From NCBI GenBank assembly GCA_030159075.1, contig BROG01000480.1, positions 372,001 through 436,000 of the forward strand: a DNA stretch of 64,000 nucleotides. Reading direction: 5' to 3'. The notes under the pieces were generated by a model. That model was not told the DNA's origin, did no database searches, and saw only the letters and a list, made by a program, of their open reading frames with translations. Each line of letters opens with the position of its first letter. Positions within the stretch are counted from its first letter, which is position 1. The stretch is from Atrina japonica (Eukaryota; Mollusca; Bivalvia; Pterioida; Pinnidae). This document shows positions 22,895 through 33,825 of this stretch, piece after piece. Both the position numbers and the translations under genes were made by a program.

Positions 22895-24085
22895 CAGTGG
22901 CGTAGGAAGCCAATCAAAATTGAGGGGGGGGGGCGAACTTTCTGCCCCGATTTTAAGCGATTTCTTGGTGGTAAAATTAGGTTTTATCACCAATAAATCG
23001 CTTAAGATCGGGGCAGAAAATTCGGTCTAGGGAGGGGGGGGGGGTTGCCTAGAGAAAAAAATGCCATGTGCCTTTTGATTATGCAATTAATATATACAAC
23101 TGGTGGATGAAGAAAAAAATTAAAAGGTGGGTGTTTTTAGGCTGGTGATATAAAATGATATCAAATTGTGATGCAATGCACACATCGTGAAAAGCAGACA
23201 GATGATTCAAAGTTAGAGTAGTGTAAATATAAAATTGATTCGCCGAGCGGAGCGAGGCGCGAAATCTTTTTGAATTTTTTTTTTAATCGGTAAAATAAAA
23301 TGATACCTATTTGTGATGCAATGCAAACATCATCAAAAGCAGAATGAGGATTTAAAGTTGGAGTAAGGTAAATTTATTCGCCAAGCGGAGCGAGGCGCGA
23401 ATTTTTTTGGAAATTCGTTTTTAATTGGTAAAATAAAATGATACCTTTTTGCGATGCAATGCAAACATCATCAAAAGCAGAATGAGGATTTAAAGTTGGA
23501 GTAAGGTAAATTTATTCGCCAAGCGGAGCGAGGCACGAATTTTTTTGGAAATTCGTTTTTAATTGGTAAAATAAAATGATACCTATTTGCGATGCAATGC
23601 AAACATCATCAAAAGCAGAATGAGGATTTAAAGTTGGAGTAAGGTAAATTTATTCGCCAAGCGGAGCGAGGCGCGATTTTTTTTGGAAATTCGTTTTTAA
23701 TTGGTAAAAATAAAATGATACCTATTTGCGATGCAATGCAAACATCATCAAAAGCAGAATGAGGATTTAAAGTTGGAGTAAGGTAATTTATTCGCCAAGC
23801 GGAACGAGGCGCGAATTTTTTTGGAAATTCGTTTTTAATTGGTAAAATAAAATGATACCTATTTGCGATGCAATGCAAACATCATCAAAAGTAGAATGAG
23901 GATTTAAAGTTGGAGTAAGGTATATTTATTCCCCGAGCGGAGCGAGGCGCAAAATTTTGGTTGGAAATTTGTAACATAAAATAATACCCATTTGTGATGC
24001 AATGCAAACATCAAAAGTAGACTGAGGATTCAAAGTTGGAGTGGAGCGGAGCGAGGTGCAAATGGCCCTCGGTTCCTACGCCTAT
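22895..24085. mobile_element. ~1.2 kb non-autonomous TIR element carrying internal 138-bp tandem repeats
   Basis: The left end is CAGTGGCGTAGGAAGCC. The right end read in reverse is CATAGGCGTAGGAACCG. Near the left end lies a long imperfect hairpin in which CTGCCCCGATTTTAAGCG pairs with CGCTTAAGATCGGGGCAG, arms about 38 bases. The interior (about 23165-24060) is a tandem array of about six units of 138-139 bases with TTTGCGATGCAATGC, CATCATCAAAAGCAG, GGATTTAAAGTTGGAG and GCGGAGCGAGGCGCGAA. Outer units are more diverged than inner ones. Small DNA elements with a satellite-like core are known from bivalves (the pearl/CvE type). Membership of that group is not established. Confidence 0.75.
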
Positions 24086-24107
24086 GTATTTTTAATTTTC
24101 ATTAATG

Positions 24108-24300
24108 GGAGAGTATCCCGCTTTAAAACATGAAGTCTCTCACCTCTGGCCAGCACGGGTTCGACTCCCACTGGAACCTAAGCTGATTTTTGTTAGTTTA
24201 CGGAAGACCACGGGCTATCAGTTCCCGGGTACGCTACATTGTAACCCGGTTCTCTCCTCCATCATTAAACTGGCCGCCATCATATAACAGAAACGGCACA
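24108..24300 (+). mobile_element. SINE-A copy
   Basis: ATGAAGTCTCTCACCTCTGG and GGGTTCGACTCCCACTGGAA mark the B-box half of the head. The body has CCTAAGCTGATTTTTG, ACCCGGTTCTCTCCTCC and CGCCATCATATAACAG. The A-box part is replaced by unrelated sequence. It sits directly beside the right end of the 138-bp-repeat element. Confidence 0.75.
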
Positions 24301-24312
24301 AAATACAAAGCA

Positions 24313-24313
24313 C

Positions 24314-24363
<50 letters not shown>
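24313..24363. repeat. (CA)n microsatellite
   Basis: About 24 uninterrupted CA units following the SINE-A 3' end. Confidence 0.97.
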
Positions 24364-24365
<2 letters not shown>

Positions 24366-24609
24366 AATAAAGGTCCATAAGTCAACTCCGCTATCATCTT
24401 CCCAAGTAAAGGTTTTCTGATCCACGTCGTTCCCCAAACACCTTGACAGATTGCATTTCATATTTGGCTGACACTAGTGGCAATATCTAGCGCAGATCTA
24501 AAATTCACTTAGCTTGACCCGACACTGACTCCTGGCTTTAGCCAATTAAAAGACTCGTGCCATAGCCTACACGTCGCCATTATTCTATATTGCCTCTAGT
24601 TAGTGTGTA

Positions 24610-24762
24610 TACGAGTCCCGCTGGAACCCAAGGTGATTTTGTGAGAAAGTTTGCCAATTTACTTGCGGAAGGCCAGTGGTCCTTCCGCGGGTGCATTGTA
24701 GTTCTATTCGGGTACTCTCTTCCACCATTAAAAACTGACCGCCATCATATAACTGGGAAAAA
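24610..24762 (+). mobile_element. SINE-A copy, 5' truncated
   Basis: Begins at TACGAGTCCCGCTGGAACCC and runs through GAGAAAGTTTGCCAATTTAC, CGGAAGGCCAGTGGTCCTTC and CCACCATTAAAAACTGACC to CCATCATATAACTGG. Confidence 0.75.
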
Positions 24763-25489
24763 ACTTTTGCGTCTAGTAAGTGCGGATTTGTATTTTCGCT
24801 TCCGTTTAATTTTCGCCCTTAAAAGAGATGGCGAATTTAAAATTACAGCGGAATTTTCAAGCTAAATAATTGAAGCGGGATATACATCCATGGGACTGTA
24901 ATGATTATGTAATGATTATATTATTATCTGTCGTTAAAGACTAGTGTCAATACCAGCAGTCAATGCAAGCCGTCAAGAATGTTCCCGAGATAAGGCGCGT
25001 TCGTTTAAAAAATTTATGGCGTATTCCTTATGTATTTCAATTAATTTCTTTTATTATAAATGATTCTTTATGTTGTACACTTTAAGTTTATAACTTTTAT
25101 AGTATTATTCATGATTCTTGTTATGTTGTACGTGGAAGTCTTTTCCCAGGAACAAGCTCCTTGCAAAATTTGATTGAAATCTGTCTCGGATTTCCTTTTA
25201 AATGAAGTCGTTTGGAAGGCTAAAAACAAGCAAAATGAAATTCGGTGAAAACGCACCAATTTTCAGTTAATTTTTTGTTGATATCTGCCCGATGGTTCTT
25301 GAGAAGAGATCGTTTAAATGGAAAAGTTAGAAGACGGACGACTGACATTGGACCTCAGCAATAGCTCATTTTGACCTTCCGGCCAGGTGAGTTAAAGAGG
25401 AGAGAACCACCAGGGACAGCATATCCCCACGAAAAAGGGAAAGTGGCATCTTTGTTGGATTGTTGCATGCAATACTGTGATCATGCAAT

Positions 25490-25720
25490 AACGAGAAATC
25501 ATAAAGAAAATCTATCTAATACACCTGTGACCTTGACCTTTGGTGGACCTGACCCAAAATTAATAGGTTTCTCAGTACCCAACAGAGGGACTTGTATACC
25601 TAAATTCAGCTCCCTAGCATTATGCAATCTATTTTTTAACACTTATTTGACATGCCTGTTACAGAAACCCTTAAAGGTCCAGGCTCCCTTTAAGGTTAGA
25701 CGACAGACAGACAACTGACA
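25490..25720 (+). repeat. bivalve-type repeat with nuclear-receptor-like half-sites, copy 1
   Basis: Contains TGACCTTGACC (25528-25538), the reverse complement of an extended AGGTCA half-site (TCAAGGTCA), then GGACCTGACCCAAAAT, ACTTGTATACC and AGCTCCCTAGCAT. It ends in GACAGACAGACAACTGAC. Related units form 26765-27285. Confidence 0.6.
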
Positions 25721-26029
25721 ATTTACAACCAAGAGAAAATACGAGCAAGTAAAAATGAAATAAAATAAAATAGAAAAAAAAAAGAAAAATCAATATACAT
25801 AAATGAGTACACACACAAAGGAGAGGAAAAAAGGGGGCGAGAAAAGAGTTTTTTTTACCTATCCTTTTCAACAATCTGTATTCATATATTAATCTCTGTT
25901 AGAAGTAATAAACACACTTGCACCATATTGGGATGTATAAATCCTATTCACTTATTAATGTACACATAAAAAGATGGTACGTTTATATAAATTTTCGTAT
26001 TTCACATGTGTATACAATTATACATTGTA

Positions 26030-26760
26030 GTATTGTATGAACTGGATTACCTTCACAACTTCCTTAATGACAATAGGTTATTAAAATTTGAAATATTATC
26101 TTTTACTGGTGCTAATGTTTAATTTTCGAAAAGAGCCCTAAAAGGACTCCATCTTGTTTCAAATTTTTTACTTTCCAACTTAAGTGAAAACATGGTCTTT
26201 TCTTCTACGTATTCAAATTTTTCCATTTACTTCATTAAACGACATCTTACAGTTTTTTCGCGACTGTTGGAAAATGTTTTGCTTAACAATTAGTATTATC
26301 AAATTAATAGTTGCATATTTAAATGTTTTATATCCAAATAACACTGCTTCAATATCTAATGAAATATCAGTATTTAAGTCTTAATCCAATTTTCAACTTT
26401 TTGCCAAAGATTTTTTTAATGTCTACAAATAGAAAAACAGGTGTTCAATTGTTTCAATAAAAGTATCTCTAAAACTACAATTTGGGTCCCGTTTTATTTT
26501 AAATTTAAAAAGCATGTGGTTTGTGACTAAAGACTGAATAATTCTGTACTGAAATCATTTAAGTTTTCTTTCTGTTGTACATTGAAAGACTAATCTGTGG
26601 ATTTTTCCCATTCAAAATTATGTGGTAAGTCTAAGCTTCTTTCCCATTTTTCTTCACCTTTTTGATTTTGCATCAATTCCTTTTAGAAAATTGTCATATA
26701 TTCATCTACAGCTATTTTTATCTTTAAAAATTATTTCTATGAAGGTGGACCTTATTAGCA
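26030..26760 (-). pseudogene. decayed LINE: C-terminal region with zinc-knuckle (zf-RVT) remnant
   Basis: Read on the minus strand, several frame-shifted pieces are recognisable. A clear one is KRDPNCSFRDTFIETIEHLF, which has the Cys plus ETIEHLF layout of the reverse-transcriptase zinc-binding region downstream of RT in many LINEs. It is preceded by a piece like DLPHNFEWEK and followed by Lys-rich pieces such as WQKVENWIKT in a shifted frame. Stops and frameshifts are frequent. The clade is not assigned. This is an inactive fragment. Confidence 0.6.
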
Positions 26761-26764
26761 TTTG

Positions 26765-27285
26765 TACAATCTAAGTTACGGTCCGGAAACAAGAAAGCAT
26801 AAAAAATCTATCTAACGCAACGGTGACCTTAACCTTTGAAGGACCTGACCCAAAATCAATAGGGTTCTCAGTACCCTGCAGAGGGACGTGTATACCAAAA
26901 AATAAGCTCCCTAGCATCAAACAAACTGAAGTTATGGTCAGGAAACCAGAAAGCATAAAGAAGATCTATCTAACGCAACTACGACCTTGACCTTTGATGG
27001 ACCTGACCCCGAAACGAAAGGGTTTTTAGTACCCTGCAGATGAACTTGTATACCAAAAATCAGCTCCCTTGCATCATGCAATCTAAGTTATGGTCCGGAA
27101 ACGAGAAAGCATAAAAAATATATACCTAACGGAATTGTGACCTTGACCCTGCTTAGGAATTTGTATACCAAAAATCAGCTCCCCAGCATTATGCAATCTG
27201 AAGTTATGGTCGGGAAACGAAATGGACAGACGGACATCTCGCTTGACAGCTGTACCCCCATCGATTTTTTTCGGGGGATAAAAAC
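26765..27285 (+). repeat. tandem ~150-170 bp repeat with nuclear-receptor-like half-sites
   Basis: About three and a half diverged units share GGAAACAAGAAAGCATAAA, CTATCTAACGCAAC, a TGACCTTGACC-like block (26824, 26982 and 27138), GGACCTGACCC, CAGTACCCTGCAGA and ACCAAAAATCAGCTCCC. The last ends in GGACAGACGGACATC and a TCGGGGGATA motif. This is the same family as 25490-25720, with the decayed LINE lying between them. Confidence 0.75.
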
Positions 27286-28159
27286 CGATCTCCCATCACA
27301 CCTACGACCCCTAGCCGACTTTCATTATATCTACCATGTGATATATCGAAAAACGGAAGCGATGAGTTATGGGTTTTTAATTAGATTGAATCGTCTTTTT
27401 CTATTTTATTGAGGAATTGCTCACGTGTAATCATTCCGGTACAGGAAATTCATTTAATGAGATTTCTGAATACTGAAAGAGTTGAACAGCGATGCAAAAT
27501 CCGACTAAAAAGGATTAAAACTGTACTGAATGCATTATGTAGGATTTCAAATGACGTGATAATTAGATGCTTACTGAATTCTTCACATTGATAGTCGAAA
27601 AGGATTTGCGCGTGGATTGCTCGTGAAAAGTGATCAGGATAACATTGCGGTAAAGATATCAATATCAGACGACAAACAAATTTTGTGCAATCACTTTTAA
27701 AATAGATAGATTGATCGATAGAAAGACGGGTCAATATTCCGTAGTGTTGTAAATTCAAAACTGGGTTTTGTCCGGGTACTTCGGTTTCCTCCCACGGCAA
27801 ACATACCCAACACCAACATCAGAAAGGAATTTATATAAGTTGTTTAAATCATATTAAACATTTACAAGTCATGTCCGTGAGACACCATTTTTCGCGCCTT
27901 TTTAGTAGTTCTTGCAAAGTATATTGTATATAATCAAAACAAGCCCAGAACCAAAATGCATTAATACATTTGTTAGCAAGTTATTGGTATTTATTTTAAA
28001 TCATAATGAAAGTTTTTACTCTCCTTAGCAACTTGGTCTCGGGTTACAGATAAAAATATTACTGTCATTTGCTAACTTTTAAATTTAAAATTTTATCGCA
28101 AATAGTCATGTGCTTGTTTATGAGTTTTCAATTCAAAAGTTGACAAATGAGAATACGTT

Positions 28160-28320
28160 TATTTTCCACATGTAAACGATCTTGCTATCGTAAAATCCAT
28201 ATAACCAGTCGGGGTGGAGTCTCGTGAACTCTTTCTTGACATGAACGAGTTTATATTTTAGGTAATAAATCATAACATTAAAATTACACAGGCAAGTACG
28301 GCGCTCCTTCAGTGACATAG
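28160..28320 (+). repeat. dispersed repeat family X, copy 3
   Basis: AAAATCCATATAACCAGTCG, GGTGGAGTCTCGTGAACTC and ATGAACGAGTTTATATTTTA match copies 1 and 4. It is truncated after AAATTACACAGGCAAG. Confidence 0.6.
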
Positions 28321-28847
28321 AATACAGTGTATTTTTATCATATTGTGCGCAGTTTAACTCGCCACTTATGTTATTTTCTACTTTGTTTTATATAAAATTA
28401 ACAATTTTTACATGCTGAATCCACAAATCAAACCAGAATTTGACAAATTTGTACAAATTTATAGTAGGATAATTTCAAATTTCTAAAATGTATGCATATT
28501 AAAATTATCATGTTCATTTTCAGAAATGTCAGTATTTTTTCTCATGCAATTATTTTATAAATTCCGTAATTATTCTTTCAGTCTAATGAAATATGTCAAA
28601 ATTTACATGAAATAGTTTCATCCTCCACAGAATCATTATTTTCTCAAAATTAACAAAGAGTATATCTAAATTTCCAAAAGATTAAAAATATGTATTCAAT
28701 TTCCTTCATGTAAAAATAAAATATTTGAAATATTGCTTAGTGTATTTTGTAGGCATTTAAAAATTGTTGGTTTTAAATAAGACAAAGAAGAAAAATAACA
28801 TAAGTGATGGATACATATGTCCCATGACTGTACATCTGAATATTTAA

Positions 28848-29998
28848 GAAGAAGCCCAATGGGGCCTACATCGCTCACCTGGTAAATTTGTTCAACATCG
28901 CATACGAAGCCTTTTCCTTGCAAAACATTGCGCTTTATATGGGAATAGTTATAGCAAAATTTAGTTTGTTTACTTACGTGACCTAAACCTTTGACCCCAT
29001 GCCCTTGACACTTTGTCAAACTGATCTTTAGATTATTACTAACAATTTTTTTTTGGATACAAAATGTCTATAAAGAAATCCATATCTGTCGGACGGAGTA
29101 CCTTCCCTTGACCTGGACGAGTTTAAATTTTAGGTAATAAAGGATACTATTAAAATTGCACTGACTAGAGTAATCGTTCATACTCGTCACTGTACATAAG
29201 AGAATATCCATTGAGGAATAAAACGTTTTTTCCATGCAGATTGTCCTAACTGAAAATCGAGTAAAATCCTCTGTATGATTATCAAAAGGTTACTCCGCCC
29301 CGCCGTCTTAAGTGAATCGGATAATATTGGTTGAGTTACAAGCCACTAAGATATAAAACCATATCCTATGTCATTTGAAGTGCTAACTCAAGGCTCGTTT
29401 ATGTAAAGATTTCAATTTCATTTAAAAAAAATGTAGCTATAGACTTGTCAATGATGTATTCCATATTTGAAAGAAACCTAATCATCCATTTGGTTTATGA
29501 GAAAATTAACCCCCTTTTGGAGCCCTCTGGATCCTAGACCATTTGCATTTCCATAGGTAATGTGGTTTCATACGAGGTTAGTTCCTAGCAAGTTTGGTTG
29601 AAATTGGCCTATTGGTTCTTGGGAAGTAAAACAAAGGAGCCTGTGGCCTTGAAACATTGTCACAATGATAGTTAGATAATCTCAAACAATTAACTAGTAT
29701 ATCTTTGTAGACAAAAGTACAGTCAGTTTTGGGATAATAAGCCATTTGTATAAAACCATACCATGGGTCATTTGAAGTGCTTGCCATACGGTCATTTATA
29801 ATCTGATTTCAATTAAGGATTAATAGTTTGACAAAGTGTCAAGGTTATGGGGTCGAAGGTTAACAGAAAATATCAGTTATAATAAACTTTTGGACATTTG
29901 AATAGTTGAACAAAATTTTGCAGGAACTATCCCCATCTTTTGAACTCTTAAGGAATGTTGAACTAATTTGCCAGGTGAGCGACATAAGCCCCCTTTTC
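28848..29998. mobile_element. ~1.15 kb TIR element (CTCACCTGG ends)
   Basis: The left end is GGGGCCTACATCGCTCACCTGG. The right end read in reverse is GGGCTTATGTCGCTCACCTGG. Near both ends lie inverted segments about TTGACACTTTGTCAAACT. The middle contains family X copy 4 and a repeated ATAAAACCATATCC/ATACCATGGGTCATTTGAAG pair (29356 and 29752). There is no transposase frame, so it is non-autonomous. Related ends occur at 48606-49632 and 53606/58000. Confidence 0.7.
29078..29335 (+). repeat. dispersed repeat family X, copy 4 (inside the TIR element)
   Basis: Shares CTGGACGAGTTTAAATTTTA, TTGCACTGACTAGAGTAATC and ATGATTATCAAAAGGTTACT with copy 1 at 9598-9855, including the right end near GTGAATCGGATAATA. 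It is nested within the 28848-29998 element. Confidence 0.65.
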
Positions 29999-30007
29999 TT
30001 ATCTATT

Positions 30008-30195
30008 CAGATATATATCTAAACTATTCGCACAATATAGATAAACTGTGCGCACAAAATAGTTAAAATGCACACAATATATCTAAATTGTGCGCACAAT
30101 ATAACTAAACTGCGCACAATATAGCTAAACTATGCGCACAATATAGTTAAACTGTGTGCACAATGTAACTAAACTGTGGGCACAATATAGTAAAA
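30008..30195. repeat. 22-bp minisatellite, about 8 copies
   Basis: The unit is close to GCGCACAATATAGCTAAACTGT. Each unit contains the self-complementary TGCGCA. It starts 10 bases after the right end of the 28848-29998 element. Confidence 0.85.
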
Positions 30196-30214
30196 AATAT
30201 ACTGCATTCTATGA

Positions 30215-30395
30215 CACTAAAGGGGCGCCGTAGGCAAGAGTTATCGTTCCCACTTGTCCCTATACCTACGAGTATCCAGTGGGGAATAAACAAGTGAAGC
30301 TGGTCATAACCATAACATGGGTAGAATCGACTGTATGATAATCCAAATGTTATGTGCACTCCGACCCACCAAGTTATGTGAGCTGGATTACACTA
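30215..30395 (+). repeat. dispersed repeat family X, copy 5 (right part)
   Basis: CCAGTGGGGAATAAACAAG, CGACTGTATGATAATCCAAA and TTATGTGAGCTGGATTACAC match the distal half of copies 1 and 4. More diverged than the others. Confidence 0.45.
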
Positions 30396-30449
30396 GTAAC
30401 TACTAAGAATTCGAAATTTTGAAAATTGTTTTACGCTAGTCAATATTGT

Positions 30450-30631
30450 TTCAGTTATATGGCGGCGGTCAGAGAAAACCTGGTTACACTGTAACGGGAA
30501 GAGACCATCGACCTTCCGCAAGTAAACTGGCAAACTTTCTGACAAAAATCAGCTTAGGTTCCAGCGGGACTCGAACCTACGTTGACAAGTGAAAAACTTC
30601 ATGATTTAAGCGCGGTGCTCTAACCACTCGG
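30450..30631 (-). mobile_element. SINE-A copy, nearly full length
   Basis: Read in reverse it starts in the head (CCGAGTGGTTAGAGCACCGC), passes AGGTTCGAGTCCCGCTGGAA and GCAAACTTTCTGAC-type body sequence, and ends near the ATATGGCGGCGGTCAG block. It is joined without spacer to SINE-B at 30632. Confidence 0.8.
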
Positions 30632-30800
30632 TTTATTTGTTTGTTTATTGTTGTTTAACGTCCCACTTAAGAATCTTTCACTCATATGGAGGCGTCACCA
30701 AATTCAGGTGAAGGGTTTCAAATTTTGTCCTATGCTCGGCACTTACGGCCATTGAGCAGTGAGGGTTCTTTAACGTTCCGACACCTACTGTGACACGGGC
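30632..30800 (-). mobile_element. SINE-B copy 2, 5' truncated
   Basis: Starts at the tail (TTTATTTGTTTGTTTATTG in this orientation) and holds CACTCATATGGAGGCGTCAC, CTCGGCACTTACGGCCATTG and GTGAGGGTTCTTTAACG. It stops at GACACGGGC, before the tRNA-like head. On the minus strand it lies directly upstream of SINE-A. Confidence 0.8.
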
Positions 30801-31049
30801 CATAGAGGCCCCCAGTAACAACTTTGAAAAGGCCAAGGTTGTATATTGTGAAAAACTGCCCGACATACACCACTCATAGACCTAAATCGGCCAATTTGGT
30901 ATCATCTACGGTGGTGTAAAATCTTAACTTATTACTTCGTCTATCCTAAACCCAATAGCTATTAAATCAAAGGCCTGAATAGCCACAGTGACCATGAGCA
31001 CTTGGAAAAATTACAAAGTATACTGGTTATACAATGACAAAAGTATGTT

Positions 31050-31150
31050 CAGGGGCGAAGTTAGACCTGAAAATGGATCTAGGCACTTATTTCGGCAGGG
31101 GATCCAGAGCAAAATCGTATCTATATTACCTAACGGTAGCTACGCCCTTG
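31050..31150. mobile_element. 101-bp MITE
   Basis: The ends CAGGGGCGAAGTTAG and, in reverse, CAAGGGCGTAGCTACCG are an inverted pair of the widespread CAGGGGCGTAGCTAG type. Confidence 0.6.
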
Positions 31151-31930
31151 TGATTGCATTTCTATGAAAGCAAGACGTGTTCATTCCCAAACAGGCAAGA
31201 AACATCAATAATATCACTATAAATTGTTAGTATGCGTAGAAATCTAACAATCTAGTAAATTAAGGTGGACTGGCATCTGTAGCAGATAAACTTGAGTGCA
31301 GTAGTGACAACGCATAGACCAGGCAACACTCGACCATAAAAAGGTAAGCTCAAAATGCTATATACGCCTGACAAAGCATACCTGCGATTCATACTATCTT
31401 TTCCGATACCCAAATCAATATCCATGAATGGAACATGTGTAATTAATTCTTGATAATCCTTAAACGAGATTTGAGTCGCAAAACTTCAACGCGCGCCAAA
31501 ATGTAAATAATATCGGGCCGCTTACATCGTTAATGATTGCATTTCAAATTACCGTAAATGTTCCAGATACCTATTACTTTTACGAAATATGTAATGAAAT
31601 AAATAAAAGTTGTCGTTTAGCTCGTGGAGGAGCGAGTGAGTACAACATAATTTGATATGTGTATGACACCAATGAATGAGTTTATCTACAACAGTCAAAA
31701 TCAAATTGTCTCGAAAAAGTTTCCTGTGACAGTGGTGGGTAGCTAACTTAGTTTTACAAACTACCCGTTACAATTGAAATCATGCGCCAACATAACTGGA
31801 AAACTGCGCTACTTCTGAGGAGTTACCTTTCTCCACTAAAAATTAATACGCTGAATCTTTGTATGAATACAAGTGTTGGAAGTAGATCTTAATGTGTGTA
31901 AATGCATAGCAATCCCAATATTATAGTTTC

Positions 31931-32060
31931 CACTGGAGGATTTAGGGGGGGTGGGGGTCTCAGACCCCTCTCCTTTAACGGTACGCACCTTCGGAGCTCG
32001 CATTTCGTAATGATAAAAATCCACACCCTCTCTAAAAAAATCAGACTGGATCCGCCCCTG
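31931..32060. mobile_element. 130-bp MITE of the CAGGGGCGGATCCAG type
   Basis: The left end is CACTGGAGGATTTAGGGGGG. The right end in reverse is CAGGGGCGGATCCAGTCTGA. The three overlapping frames crossing it are artefacts. Confidence 0.65.
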
Positions 32061-32482
32061 AATTCCTCTATGAAAATTATCATTATAGTTTAACTTTCCT
32101 GTTAATATTTAAAAAGTTACAACAAATGATTCAGTAGAAAGAACATGTACTGAACATCCTTGAGGAAAGCCTTAGTTTTATTATTTCCAAAATGCAGAAA
32201 AAAGGTGTCGAAATACGCATGCCCGCTACATATAACCGTCTCGCTTCTCTCAACGTCATAAAATGCCTCATTGTCAGATAATATGACATGTTCACAGGAC
32301 AGTCTTTTTATAAGAAGTCTCTTATTGCCAGTCTCTCCCCCTCCGACAAACTCGCCGGAAAATGTTTCCTCTTACCGCCCGAGAATACAAACTTACCCCT
32401 TCCGTCTTGACTCAAATTACTTGGCATCCTAGAATCTGTCGACCTCGTGTTGAAAAATGTGAAGTTATTGCGCAGTTATGCA

Positions 32483-32502
32483 GGCCGGGACGAGTGCAAT
32501 TT
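32483..32502 (+). repeat. dispersed GGCCGGGAC motif, copy 1
   Basis: GGCCGGGACGAGTGCAATTT. The core recurs at 33260, 33806 and 59022 in otherwise unrelated sequence. Confidence 0.6.
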
Positions 32503-33112
32503 GAAATGATAAACAAATTTTGCAAACATCACAGCCTAAACATTCCACGTCATGCATCGTTACTGTGTTCATAATACGTCCGTCTTAGACGGGCGTATAA
32601 AACCTCTACAAGTCCAACTTTCTAAATGTCATAAGCCGAGCTAAATTGAAAACATCTAAAACTTTACTCGGTTCATTTGACCCCATGGTCAAAGGGAAAG
32701 AAGGTCAAGGATATTTTTAATATGTCAACTAATGACACGCCAAAATAGATTAACTTTTGTGAATTTAACGAAACACATTTAACTTAGTATGACTGCCAAT
32801 ACAAAAGCTGGCGAAGAATGACGTTTGAATAACTCCTTCAGTGAAAGGGTGGGGAAACATACTGGTAAGAATTGTTGAAGCGGTATAACATATTTACAGC
32901 GAGACAATATCTGTCAAATGATCTAAGGAAGCAACATATTTTTGTAAGTTCAGGCAGTCTTACCCCTTCTTCCATTATTCAACAATCAGATGACATTTCT
33001 TGTGCGTAACAATGACCTTACCATCACTGCATAACATGCAGATGAATGTAACAATTAAAATACATGTATGAATACCTGAAGACACATTATCACAAGCTCA
33101 ATTTAGAAGTCC

Positions 33113-33114
<2 letters not shown>

Positions 33115-33178
<64 letters not shown>
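33115..33178. repeat. (AG)32 microsatellite
   Basis: 64 uninterrupted bases. Confidence 0.98.
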
Positions 33179-33182
<4 letters not shown>

Positions 33183-33259
33183 TAGTATTCTTTATTTATT
33201 TCACAGAATTATCTTTCACTCTGCCATCAAATTCACGCAGATTGTACAAAATCGAGGCA

Positions 33260-33279
33260 GGCCGGGACAAGTGCAATTT
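33260..33279 (+). repeat. dispersed GGCCGGGAC motif, copy 2
   Basis: GGCCGGGACAAGTGCAATTT, with one difference (G to A) from copy 1. It is preceded by GCA as in copies 1 and 3 (GCAGGCCGGG). Confidence 0.6.
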
Positions 33280-33805
33280 GGTTTGAAGTCCAACAGATTA
33301 CACAAGTCTCGCCCGCACCGACTCTGACTTCATTTTCCTCTCTGCAACTGTCAATTGTTGATTGAATGTACGAAAAATACATATTTAAAGGAGACTATAT
33401 GATGGTCTTGTCTCCGTTGTGTAAGGATGGATTTCCAGCAATCATGACTGAGTAGTATAAAAAGTAATACGTTAGACACGACTATGCTACTGGATCATTT
33501 GTTAACTATTCTTAAAATATTTATAACAGAGTAGATCGCTCTGACAAAGCATTATCCTGGAAAAGTGTATCTCACTAGTATCCACACAGAGGTCTAATCA
33601 ACAATTTATTATAGACTCAACAGTTAAAAGTTTTATTAGAAAACATTAAAACATTTTTTCAGCTATACGGGAGGACGGCTTTATTGCCATTTTGAATAAC
33701 ATGCTTATCAATGAGTAAGCAATCGAAATAGTGAAAGCTAACCCGGGAAGGAACAGATATAAGCTGAAGAACAAAACACATTTGATGTAGTCGTCATAGT
33801 AAGCA

Positions 33806-33825
33806 GGCCGGGACAGGTGCAATTC
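33806..33825 (+). repeat. dispersed GGCCGGGAC motif, copy 3
   Basis: GGCCGGGACAGGTGCAATTC. It keeps GGCCGGGAC and GTGCAATT. The flanks differ from the other copies. Confidence 0.6.
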
